Of a stretch of DNA of 56,389 nt, positions 45,358 through 54,900 are shown in pieces. Numbering within the stretch: the first letter of the stretch is position 1; every line of letters begins with the position of its first letter. The position numbers were made by a program, and so were the translations under genes. Where the stretch lies: assembly GCA_021155885.1 (NCBI GenBank), contig JAJNBB010000006.1, forward strand, positions 1-56,389. Direction: 5' to 3'. A model generated the notes under the pieces. That model searched no databases. It was not told where the DNA came from and saw only the letters and a program-made list of their open reading frames with translations. This DNA is from Fibrobacteria bacterium. GTDB lineage: Bacteria > Fibrobacterota > Fibrobacteria > UBA11236.

Positions 45358-45440
45358 AGCGGACAGCGAACAGCGGACAGCCGGACGGGGGTGGAACGCC
45401 CTTGCGTTCGCTACCCGCTGTCCGCTGTTCGCTGGTTCGC
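45358..45440. repeat. Heptad-phased inverted repeat (AGCGGAC/AGCGAAC type) in the tig-clpP gap
   Basis: The left arm 45358-45381 is AGCGGAC, AGCGAAC, AGCGGAC, AGC. The right arm 45418-45440 is the reverse complement apart from its outer end (GCTGTCCGCTGTTCGCTGG). The 36-bp loop is GC-rich. The right arm ends 2 bp from the tig stop codon. It may set the ratio between tig and clpP transcripts. Confidence 0.8.
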
Positions 45441-45441
45441 T

Positions 45442-46674
45442 TTATCCCTTGTACCCGATGATCAGGTCGAGCGTTTTCTCGGCCTTCGCCTCTTCGCGGA
45501 TGTCGACGATCTTGCCGTTCTTGCGCAGCGTGGCCTTCAGGCTCTCGAAGTCGGTGCCGTAGCGCATCGCCAGGTCCCGGATCTTGGCGTCGACCTCCTC
45601 CTGCGAGGGCTTCACGTTCTCCTTCGCCGCGATCGCGTCGATCAGGCGCCAGCGGCGGATCTGGTTCACCGCCTCCTGCTCGAGGTCGCTGTGGTCGTGG
45701 CCGTGGTCGTCGTTCTCGTGCACGTGGCCCATCTCCTGCAGGCGGTGGTGCACGTAGTTCTGCACGCGGGCCTTGGGCACCTCGACCGGGTTGCTCGCCA
45801 GCAGGCGGCCGATGGCCTCGTCCCACGCCTTCTCGCGCGCCTCGCGCAGGGCGCTCTCCTCCAGGCGGGCCTTCAGGCGGGCGCGCAAGTCCCCGAGGTT
45901 CTCGTAGCCGATGCTCGCCGCGAAGGCGTCGTCCAGCTCGGGCATCACCACCTCGAGCACCTGCTCGATGGCGAGCTTGTAGGCCGAGTGCTTGCCGGCC
46001 AGGGTCTGGTTCGCGTAGTCGCCGGGGAAGGTGAACGAGACGTCCTTGACGTCGCCCTTGCTCACGCCCTCGAGCGCCTTGTCCAGCTCGGGCACGCTGC
46101 CCTTGCCGAGCTCCACGCGGAACACCGGGTGCTGGGGCAGTTCCTGCGCCTGGCCTTCGACCTCGATCTTCTCATAACGGGCCATCACCACGTCGCCGAC
46201 CTTGGCCGCGCGCGGCGCCTCGATCTCGCGTCCCAGCTGGCGGCGGATATCCTCCACGCGCGCGTTCACCAGGGCGTCGTCCACGGCGCCCGTCTTCAGC
46301 GGGATGTCGTACTTGTAGTCCTTCGGCTCGACCGGGGGGTCCACCTCGACGATGGCCTTCGCCGTGATCGGCTTGCCGTCGGCGTTCTCCAGGTTCTCCA
46401 CGCGCGCCGGCGCGATCGGCTCGATCGCGTTCGTCTTGCAGGCCTCGCGGATCGAGTCCTCGAGCAAGGTTTCGAGGGCCTCGGCCGCGATCGGCTCCTT
46501 GAAGCGGGCGGCGACCACGTGCTTCGGCACCTGCCCGGGACGGAAACCGTTCACCTTGATCTGCTTGCTGTACTTCTTGACCTTGTCCTCGAAGATCTTG
46601 TCGAGACGATCGCGCGGGATTTCGAGATCGAGGACGCGCTCGGTGGCGCTGGAGGAGGTCACGGTTGCTTTCAC
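45442..46674 (-). CDS. tig: Trigger factor
   Basis: The 410-aa protein has the ribosome-binding domain (KATVTSSSATERVLDLEIP at the start, then the GFRPGQVPKH signature, like GFRxGKxP). A PPIase domain follows (KVGDVVMARYEKIEVEGQAQ) and then a helical C-terminal domain. It is a chaperone at the ribosomal exit tunnel. GTG 46674 is chosen as start because GAAAGG lies at the right distance and the sequence begins exactly as in the family. The longer in-frame ATG at 46761 would lie inside the tRNA-Leu gene and is rejected. A His/Asp-rich stretch (HVHENDDHGHDHSD, near residue 314) in the C-terminal domain is unusual and could bind metal. Confidence 0.95.
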   Translation of the reverse strand: MKATVTSSSATERVLDLEIPRDRLDKIFEDKVKKYSKQIKVNGFRPGQVPKHVVAARFKEPIAAEALETLLEDSIREACKTNAIEPIAPARVENLENADGKPITAKAIVEVDPPVEPKDYKYDIPLKTGAVDDALVNARVEDIRRQLGREIEAPRAAKVGDVVMARYEKIEVEGQAQELPQHPVFRVELGKGSVPELDKALEGVSKGDVKDVSFTFPGDYANQTLAGKHSAYKLAIEQVLEVVMPELDDAFAASIGYENLGDLRARLKARLEESALREAREKAWDEAIGRLLASNPVEVPKARVQNYVHHRLQEMGHVHENDDHGHDHSDLEQEAVNQIRRWRLIDAIAAKENVKPSQEEVDAKIRDLAMRYGTDFESLKATLRKNGKIVDIREEAKAEKTLDLIIGYKG

Positions 46675-46731
46675 GGAATTGCCTTTCAAAAACTCGTTTA
46701 TGGGCGCGGCCCCAGGTCGGCCGGCGGGTCT

Positions 46732-46814
46732 TGGTGCAAAGGGGGGGACTTGAACCCCCACACCGAAGTACCAGATCCTAAATCTGGCGCGTCTACCAAT
46801 TTCGCCACCTTCGC
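46732..46814 (-). tRNA. tRNA-Leu (anticodon UAG)
   Basis: On the minus strand the acceptor stem GCGAAGG pairs with CCTTTGC (one G-U pair), followed by A and an encoded CCA (46732-46734). The D arm is GCGAAATTGGTAGACGC, the anticodon stem is CCAGA/TCTGG with loop TTTAGGA, giving UAG. A short variable arm (TACTTCGGTGT) and the T arm GGGGG-TTCAAGT-CCCCC follow. It lies 57 bp upstream of the tig start on the same strand, with no terminator between, so it probably shares a transcript with tig. Confidence 0.95.
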
Positions 46815-46827
46815 AATGGGAGGGGTA

Positions 46828-46856
46828 AAAATAACCCCCGAAGGGGCCGGGTGCAA
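46828..46856 (-). promoter_or_regulatory. Promoter of tRNA-Leu (and probably tig)
   Basis: On the minus strand TTGCAC (46856-46851) and TATTTT (46833-46828) are 17 bp apart, with the tRNA 5' end 13 bp after the -10 box. Spacing and position are close to ideal for a housekeeping promoter. The spacer contains a CCCCTTCGGGG inverted repeat. Confidence 0.65.
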
Positions 46857-46968
46857 TGCCGGAATTGGCTCAAATCACCGAAAATCAGGGAGTTAGAAGG
46901 ATGCTTTTGGGCGCCTTGAACCTCCCGTTCCGCATAATCGACGGCGCCGCTTCCTTCCCGCCCGGGCG

Positions 46969-47001
46969 AAAAAAAAGGCCCCGGTCGCCCGGAGCCTTTT
47001 T
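46969..47001. terminator. Terminator after rng
   Basis: An A8 run, then GGC and CCGG, pairs with CCGG, GCC and T5 across a TCGC loop (46969-47001) with one mismatch. On the minus strand it ends in a long U-run, 45 bp after the rng stop. The rest of this spacer (46857-46968 and 47002-47046) shows no gene. Confidence 0.8.
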
Positions 47002-47046
47002 CATCCCTGAACCGCGCGCTTACGCCGCGGTGTTCGCACGCGCCGC

Positions 47047-48624
47047 CTAGGCGGCGCTGTTGGAAACCGTCAGTTCCTCGCCGGAGCGGGTCGCGAACAC
47101 GCGGAACTCGTCGATGTTGGCCTCGTCGTCCTCGACCAGCTGGATGTTGGCCTTGTGCGACTGCTCCAGGTACTTGAAGACCTGGGCGCGGTTGTCGGTG
47201 AGCAGTTCGATCATGTGCGGGCTCAGCGCCAGCGTGATGTCGGGCGTGCCCTTCTTCGCGCGGTAGCGGCGCAGCCAGCGGTCCACCGACGCGAGCACCA
47301 GCTCGCGCGACGGCACGTAGCCGGCCCCGTGGCAGGTGGGGCAGGAGTTGGTCTGTTCCTGCACGGCGTCGGGACGGATGCGCTTGCGCGTGATCTCCAT
47401 CAGGCCGAACTGCGACAGGGGCGCGAAGGAGATCGGCGCCGTGTCCTGGCGGATGGCCTTCTTGAACTCGCGCACCACGGCTTCCTTGTCCTCCTCGGAA
47501 TCCATGTCGATGAAGTCGACCACCAACAGGCCGCCCATGTCGCGCAGGCGCATTTGCTTCGCGACCTCCCAGGCCGCGTCCAGGTTGGTCTCGAGGATGT
47601 TCTTGCCCTGGTCGCGGCCCTTGACCTTGCCGCCCGTGTTCACGTCGATGGCCGTGAGGGCCTCGGTGCGGTCGATCAGCAGGTAGCCCCCGCGGCGCAG
47701 CGGCACGCGGCGGTGGAAGTTCTTCTCCAGCTCGTCCTCGATGCCGAAGTGGTCGAAGAGCGACTCCTCGCCGGTGTACAGCTTGACCTTGCCCACCTTG
47801 TCGGGGGACAGGACCTTCAGGTTGCCGACCACCGTGGCGCATTCCGCGCGGTCGTCGATCCACACCGCGTCCACCTCGTCCGAGAAGTAGTCGCGCAAAG
47901 TGGTGTCGCTGGTGTCGCTTTCCTTGTGGACCAGCGAGGGAGCGGACAGCGTCGCCGCGGCCTGCTTGCAGGCCTCCCACTTCGCCTCGAGGATCTTCAT
48001 CTGCTTGGCGAATTCCGCCTCGCTCTCGTTCAGGCCGTTGGTGCGCACGATGTAGCCGCACTCGGGGGACTTGAGTTCGCGGATCATGCGCTTGAGCGCC
48101 CGGCGCTGCTGCGGCTCGCGGGCCTTCTTGCTGACGCCGATGAAGTCGGTGCCGGGCATGCAGACCAGGAACGGTCCGGCGAAGGACAGGTGGGTGGTCA
48201 GGCGCGGGCCCTTGGTGCCGATGGGCTCCTTGGTGATCTGGACCAGGACTTCCTGGCCGACCTTGAGAAGCTGGTCGATGGGCTTTCCGGCCGTGTCCTC
48301 GCGATGCGCGTGGGGGCGGCCCTCGTCCTCGTCGTCGTCCTCGCCGAGGGCGTCGTCGAGCAGGGAACGGCTCTCCACATCCTCGACGTGGAGGAAGCCG
48401 GCCTTCTCCAGGCCGATGTCGACGAAGGCGGCCTGCAGTCCGGGGAGGACCGCGTTGACCACGCCTTTATAGACGTCGCCTACGAGGCGGGTGGAATCCG
48501 GCCTTTCATAGAAGACTTCGCTGAGGCGCCCATCCTCGAGGATGGCGATGCGCTTTTCGTACGGCCGTACGTTGATGAGGATTTCCCGCTTGGAGCGGGA
48601 AACGCCGCGATGGGAATTTCCCAT
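47047..48624 (-). CDS. rng: Ribonuclease G (RNase E/G family)
   Basis: The 525-aa protein has the RNase E/G catalytic core. The S1 domain starts near residue 40 (STRLVGDVYKGVVNAVLPGLQAAFVDIG, read in two parts around GDVYKG). The DNase-like domain has magnesium aspartates in TAIDVNTGG (near 327) and VVDFIDMDS (near 367). The zinc link is CPTC (near 428). It lacks the long RNase E tail, so it is the G type. An acidic insert (DDALGEDDDEDEGRP, residues about 89-103) interrupts the S1 domain. It processes rRNA and mRNA 5' ends. Palindromes in the leader and over the start codon suggest self-control. SD AAGGAAAG precedes ATG 48624. Confidence 0.94.
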   Translation of the reverse strand: MGNSHRGVSRSKREILINVRPYEKRIAILEDGRLSEVFYERPDSTRLVGDVYKGVVNAVLPGLQAAFVDIGLEKAGFLHVEDVESRSLLDDALGEDDDEDEGRPHAHREDTAGKPIDQLLKVGQEVLVQITKEPIGTKGPRLTTHLSFAGPFLVCMPGTDFIGVSKKAREPQQRRALKRMIRELKSPECGYIVRTNGLNESEAEFAKQMKILEAKWEACKQAAATLSAPSLVHKESDTSDTTLRDYFSDEVDAVWIDDRAECATVVGNLKVLSPDKVGKVKLYTGEESLFDHFGIEDELEKNFHRRVPLRRGGYLLIDRTEALTAIDVNTGGKVKGRDQGKNILETNLDAAWEVAKQMRLRDMGGLLVVDFIDMDSEEDKEAVVREFKKAIRQDTAPISFAPLSQFGLMEITRKRIRPDAVQEQTNSCPTCHGAGYVPSRELVLASVDRWLRRYRAKKGTPDITLALSPHMIELLTDNRAQVFKYLEQSHKANIQLVEDDEANIDEFRVFATRSGEELTVSNSAA

Positions 48625-48674
48625 GGTGTTCTTTCCTTGAAATATGAACCCCGTTTCAGCTCCGGGAGCTGAAA
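48610..48674 (-). promoter_or_regulatory. Two palindromes in the rng leader and over its start codon
   Basis: ATGGGAATTTCCCAT (48610-48624) includes the rng start codon, so in the mRNA the AUG would pair with a CAU four codons later (6-bp stem, 3-nt loop). A second, perfect 10-bp inverted repeat around one central base (TTTCAGCTCC against GGAGCTGAAA, 48654-48674) lies 29 bp upstream of the start. E. coli rne is known to be autoregulated through its 5' leader structure, so similar control is plausible. Confidence 0.55.
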
Positions 48675-48810
48675 GAACAGGGCGTTAATGAAGGTCCAGA
48701 AGAAGTGCATTCTTCCCTTTTTTTCCGGAAGCCCCGTGAAAGAGGGCTCAATATCCGGTAAAATTCGCGAATTCGAATTGAATTCAGGGGAAAAAGTAGA
48801 AACTAACGAG

Positions 48811-48982
48811 GTTACAGGGTACAGGTAACAGGTAACAGGTTACAGGGAACAGGGAAAGCCGGTAAATTCGCTGTTTTTGGGGGACTTGGAAGAAGCGCCT
48901 TAGGCCCATGCGGAACCTGCGACCCAGGCGCCCATTCCATGCTTTTGCGCTCTCTGTTCCCTGTAACCTGTACCCTGTTCCC
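48811..48982. repeat. Heptad-phased inverted repeat (ACAGGTA/ACAGGGA type) between sprA and rng
   Basis: The left arm 48811-48855 has six 7-nt units (ACAGGGT, ACAGGTA, ACAGGTA, ACAGGTT, ACAGGGA, ACAGGGA). The right arm 48952-48982 carries four complementary units (GTTCCCT, GTAACCT, GTACCCT, GTTCCCT) and overlaps the sprA stop codon. Nearly 100 bp lie between the arms. The whole gap 48625-48981 (357 bp) holds only this element and the rng leader; I see no gene in it. Confidence 0.8.
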
Positions 48983-51900
48983 TAAAACCGCATCGTAAAC
49001 TCCCCGTGCAGCGCGACTTCGTGGATGTATTCGTGGTTGGGGGTATGGAAAAGCTGGGTATAGATGTATTCAGCGAAGAATTTGGCGTCGACGTTGTTGG
49101 TGAAGTTGTAAGTGGCCTCGGGTTTGACGCGGGCGGATACCTCCTCCTTTTCGCGGTATTTTTTCCCGTTTTGCTCGCTTTCGATGCGCAGGTAGTCGGC
49201 GGCGCCGTTGAGCGTCAGGCGCAGGTTGTTCTTGAGGCGCACGTAATAGCGCCAGAACTGGATGCCCTTCTGGGTTTCGAGGTCCCAGGACAGGGTCGGC
49301 TCGACGCCGCAGGCCAAGGTCCGGCGGGGAGATTGCTTGGCGGGGTCGCGCACATAGACGGGCTGGGGGGGCTGCCGGTCCCCGAGGTAGGTGAGCGGCC
49401 GCACGGCGACGGAGTCGGCGATCTTGCCGTACAGGACCTCGGTGGCGTGGGAGGCGTTGAAGGAGATCTCGATGCGCATGTCGTTCTTGGCGGTGCCGGT
49501 GAGGCGAAGCAGCGGGGCGAACGTGTGCTTGTAGGTGTCCCGGTCGTTGCCCGAGGAAAAGGCGCCGAATTGCGATTCCTCGCGGTAGTTGTAATTGGTG
49601 TAGGCCGTGAGGGAGCGCAGGCCGTCGCGCACGAACGGGATGCTGGCGGCGAAGTCGTTGAAATTGCCGGCGACCGAGATTTCCGGCCAGACGACCACCG
49701 TGTCCGAGGGGATGAAGTAGCGGTACAGCGTGTATTGCTTGGAATATTTCATGCCGCCGGTGAGGTCGAGGTTGAGCGGCGGCACGGAGAACCCGCTTTG
49801 CAGGTCGATCGCGCGGTTCACCACGTGGTTCATGCCGGTGCCTCCCGTGGCGCTTTGCCCCAAGGCGGGATCGGGCTCGGAGAGGTAATCGAAGAACGCG
49901 GGGTTGGGGACGCCGCGGAAGATGTTGTCGAGGGCGGAGGGGCCGTACACGAAGCCGAACTGGTAGGCGGAAAGCGCGCTGAGGGTGACGCCCTTGTCGA
50001 CGAGGTAGTCGTAGGTGAACGCCTCGGCGTTGTAGCGGTTGGAGACCGTGTAGGTCAGGTCGAGGTTGCGCACGCGGTAATCCTCGATGAACTTTTTCAC
50101 GGCGTTGGCCCCGCCCTCCAGTCCCTTGGCCAGGGAGCCCACGCTTCCGATCAGCTGTCCCGGGCTCAGCCCCGAGGTGAAGCGGATCTCGTGGTCGGCG
50201 TTGGCCTCGAAGTGCGCGGGCCGGACGGTGCCGCCGAAGCCCTCCTGCTGGGAGTTGACCCAGGTGTGCCGGTAGCCGGAGTTGAAGCCGGCCCCGGTGG
50301 TCAGCCAGGACAGGGGCGCCGCGGTGAAGTCGGCGTGGAAGCTTTGGGTGCGGTTGCGCTCGCGCGCCAGGATGCCGTACACGTCGCCGCGGTGGGTGGT
50401 GTCGACGCGCGACACCGGGTCGATGCCCGCGCCCATGCGGCTGTCGTCGAAGGAGAAGATCAGGCTGCGCGCCGAGCGGCCGTTCTCGCAGCTGGCCGCG
50501 AAGAAGCTCTCGCGGTCGAAGCACTGGCGGTCCAGGTCGAAGTCGCGGTTGATGTCGAGGCGGTAGCCGAAGTTGAAAAAGCTGAAGAGCTTCCATTCGA
50601 GGTCGAAGGCGTGGGACAGGTCCACGTTGTAGACGGCCGGCGTGGGGATGATCACCTCGAGTTCGTCGCGCGGCTTCGTCACGGTGTAGGCGCGCACGAA
50701 GGAGTAGTCGGCCACCACGAGGTTGACCCGCTCGGGCAGGGGGCTGAAGCTGAGCGCGGCGAAGTCGTCGGGCACGTATTTGGAGCGCGAGGCCGACTCG
50801 AGGGGCCGGTAGGACGGGACGGTCTTGGGGGACAGGTTGTAGGTCAGGCGGTACTTGTAGTCCCGCGTGTCGTCGTTGCGGTAGTATTCGGTGTGCTCCG
50901 AGCCGGCGTAGCGGTATTCCATGGCGGGCCGCTCCAGCAGCGCGCGCGTGACGAAGCTTTTGGAGAGCATGTCCTTCCGGTAGCTGATGTTGAAGCCCTC
51001 GCGGTAGTCGGCGGTCTGGTAGACCCGCGCGTAGCGGTTGTTCACGTCGGCCGTGCTGTCGTCGTCGTCGTGGATGGAGGAGAGCCGTCCGTCCAGCAGG
51101 TCGCGCGAGATGTCGAAGAGCCCCGTGCCTCCCAACTGCAGGTCGGAGAACGGCCGCGTGAAGGGGCGCTTGAGCGCTCCCTGGTAGGTGAAGGTGACGG
51201 GAATGCTGACGCCCCATTCGTCGGGCAGGAACTTGTTGGCGAAGACCGAGAGCGTCGAGTTGTAGTCGACCGTCGTGCTGGAGTTGGCGGGCGTGGACTT
51301 CGTCTGGCTCATGGTCGCGAAGTTGCCGTTGGTGTACTGCATGTTGGCGGACACGTTGATGAAGTCGGCGAACTCCAGCTGGATCTGGCTGCGGATGGCG
51401 GTGCCCGCGGTGCGGTCCACGCCCTCGAGGCGCAGGTCGTTCACCCAGATCTCCCCCCGCTGGTTCTGGGCCGCGCCGGAGTCCACGTAGATCACGAGCC
51501 GCATCCAGTTGATGGAGCCGAGGTTCGGGTTGCCGATGATGGAGATCTCGAGGGAGGAGTCCGCGCGGCCCGGGTGCCACACCTTCTGGCTCACCTCGCG
51601 GCCGGCGAAGGCCTGGTACCGCGGGTCGTTCTTTAGGCCCGTCAGGTCCGACAGGCGCACGGTGAACGAGTTGCGCTGCCACAGGGCGCGGTGCTCGGGG
51701 TCGAGCGGGGCGGTGGTGTCCATGTGGAGCCGTATCTCGTAGTAGTCGCGCGAGTCGCGGTTGCCCAGATCCTTGCCGAGCCGCAGGCCGAAGCGCACCC
51801 GGCCCTGGCCCGCCGCCCCGCCGGGCACGGCCGAGGAGTCGCCGTGCACCTCCAGGCTCAGGCGGTCGTAGCGGGTGAAGTCCTTGGGGTCGTTGGCAAG

Positions 51901-54900
51901 GACGCGGGTGGCCCCGACGACTTCGCCCGGGTGCAGGTTGTCGTAGCGCAGCACCAGCGCGCGCTCGGGCAGCGGCTCGTCGGTGCGCGTGTCGCGCTCC
52001 TGGGGCGTGTTGGGGGACTGCCGGTAGCCGCGTTCCTCCTGCCGGTTGATCACGTCGACGCGCAGGGTATTGCTGTCGCGCACCGAGGGCGGCGTATCGA
52101 CGCAGTTGGTGTCGGCGAGGTCGCCGCTGCAAAAGCGGTTGTCGATGATCTCGTAGCCCGTGTTGCGGCCGCCCTCTTCCCAGGCGTTGCCCACGATGTT
52201 CACCCGCGCCAGCAGGAGGTTCGCCTCCGACACGCGCTTGGGCAGGTTGCCGACCCAGAGGCGGAGCATCTTGCCGTTGGTGAGGATGCTCTGCTCGCTT
52301 TCGGTGTTGCTCGGGTCGATGCGCACCCCCCCGCCGTAAAGCGGGATGCGGTACTTGCGCCAGCCGTTGCGCAGTTCCTCGCAGTGAAAGCGCGCCTCGC
52401 ACAGAGAGTCCAGGGGCATGGTGAAGCGCAGGTACCGGTTCAGGGTGTCCAGCGTCCCGGAACGGTCGAGGTCCTCCGTGTCGTACGCCACGGCCCCCGT
52501 TCCCTGGTTGTTGCCCTCGGTGCCGTTGACCTGATAGGTCTCCTCGGTGGCCCCCGCGGTGGGTTCCTTCCAGTCGTCGAGGCCGGGATCGATGTTGTCG
52601 ACCCCCGAGGGGAGGGGATAGCAGGAGGGCTTGCATTCCCAGCGCACGCCGTTTTCGATCCCGCCCTTTTTGCTCGCGATCCCGTCCAGTCCGGCGTCTT
52701 CCTTGTTTGTGAGCTGCCCCAGGAACTCGTTCACCTCGGATTGCAGCTGCCCGTCCGGCTCGCCGTTCGCGATTCCGGGGATGCTGAGGTCCTCGGAGAT
52801 GCGGCCGAGGTCGGCGTGCAGCGTGCCCTCGCGCCCCTGCACCACGATCTCGAGCGTGCGCTTGCGGCTGTGATCCGAAAGTCCCTGCGGGAAGGCGCGC
52901 ATGATGCCGCCCCATGAGGTTCCCGCCAGGTTGTCGTTGGGGACGAACCGAAGCTTGAGCAAGGTCTGCTCGCGGCTGTTGGTGTAGCTGTTGCCGGTGT
53001 TGCCGTAGATCTGGTCGTACTTCATCGTGGAGCTGCTGTGCCAGACCAGCTGTCCCTGATGCCGGTAGTCGAGGGTCTCGTCCACCCTCCCGTCGGGGCC
53101 GAACGCCGGGGGCGAGGCCTGCGTCCAGCTATAGAGGGTGAGCGGCAGCGTCGAGACGTTCTGGCTGAAGTCGAAATTGTCGACGTAGGCGCTGTTGCGC
53201 GTGTTGGGGTTGTAAAGGCTGTGGGCGATTTCGAACTCGAAGTTGGCGAGCGAGCGCCTTTCGGTTTGCACGAAGGGGAACATGTTGGCGAACTTGGTCA
53301 TCCACTTGGGTTCGCCGGCCAGGCGGGTGTTCATGCCCAGGAGCAGGTGGCTGAACGGCTCGTACCCCAGCTCGGGCTGCTTCTCCGTGGTGGTCTGGCT
53401 CTTGTACAGCACCGTGGCCCCGATCAGGCTCTGGTCGGAGATTTTGTCGAGCTTGTACTCCATGCGCGTGCCGAGCAGGACCTTGTCCTGGATCTGGAAG
53501 GGGGGGTCGCACTCGAAGCTGATGTCGAGGTCGGCGTTGGGGTCGCGCGCGCGCGCGGAGGTCAGCGTGATCTGCCCGGTCTCGTAGACGACCTCGTAGT
53601 CGAGGCCCTTCTTCAGCACCGTCGAGCCGTTCAGGACGATGCGTTCGGTGCCCGGGTTGATGTCGTAGCATTGCTGGCCGCCGGCGGCGAAGGAGTTCTC
53701 GCGCACGTCGAACGAGCTCTTGCGCTGGCGCCCGAACACGAGGAAATGGGTGGCCACCGGCCCGTTCTGGACCTCCTCGATGCTGGTGCTGTAAAGCGCG
53801 GCTTCGGGGGTCACGCGCTTCATGGGGGTGAGGCAATTGGCCGTGTCGAAACCGGGAATGCCGTTGCTGAGGCAGGGAAGCACGAGGTAGCCCTGCTCGA
53901 GCTTGAAGATCAGGGAGTTGTCGATGTCGAGCTTCGTGCCTTCGGACCGCTTCATGATCCCGAGCCTTCTCACGTACAGGCTGTCGCCCTGAAGCCTTTC
54001 GCTCCCGTTGTTGTCCACGACCCGGATGGTGAAGTTGTCGCGATCCTGCGCGGCGACCTTCCCGATGTTGTAGACGTTGCGCCACATCAGGGGCTCGAGG
54101 TCGGGATTGCCCTGGAAGTTGCGCGCATAGATCAGGATATGGTTGTCGGTGTCGCGCGAGAGAATCGGGTCTCCCTGGTAGCGCACCGCGAGCGTGACGT
54201 CGCGGGAGCCGCCGGGGACCGAGAGCAGGCGCAGGGTCTCGTCGTAGGTGTATTCATCCTCCGACAGGGGCCGCCAGTTTCCGATGACGCACACCGTGGT
54301 CTTGTTGCCGGCCTCGTCGTAGGCGCAGGCCTGGGCCGAGTCCTTGTCGACGGTCGGGTCCGCCGTGCTGTTCAGCAACTGGAAAACCCGGACGGGGGTG
54401 CGGTTGCGCAGCTGGGTGTAGGCAGGGGGAGTCCCCGTCCAGTTCGCCGGGTTCGCGTAGTCGGCGCGGTCCTTGAGCGTAAGCCAGAAGTGCCGGTAGA
54501 AGTCGATGGCCTTGTCGTCGATCCCGAACTCGCGCGCCTCCGCCGTGGCGCCGAGCTTCTGCCGCTCCTGCGAACCGCCCTCCTGCGACGCGATGGTGGT
54601 GATCTCGAGGTTGCCGATTTTCATGCGCGTCTTGAGGCCGAACAGGCCCCGGTGGTTCTCGGTATAGCCCGTGAGGTTCGTTCCCGTCAGGCTGAGCGAG
54701 GTGTTGCCCGCCTCGATTTCCTGAATGATGTCGTCCTCCAGCTCGTCGCCCTCGCCGCGGTAGCTGATCTTCATTTGGTCGCGCAGGTTGCTGCCGAGGC
54801 CTTCCTCGCTGTTGATCTCCACCTGGATCAGGCGCCCGATGGTTCCCTTGACCGCGAAGGCCGGCTGCTGGTCGAGGGTCAGGCTGGGGAACCAGCTTTG

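Noticed and set aside
46675-46761. N-terminal extension of trigger factor
   Set aside because: It would read through the 3' part of tRNA-Leu and gives residues unlike the family; GTG 46674 with GAAAGG is better.
48811-48855. CRISPR-like direct repeats (ACAGGTA units)
   Set aside because: Units are only 7 nt with no spacers and no cas genes; the geometry is an inverted repeat.
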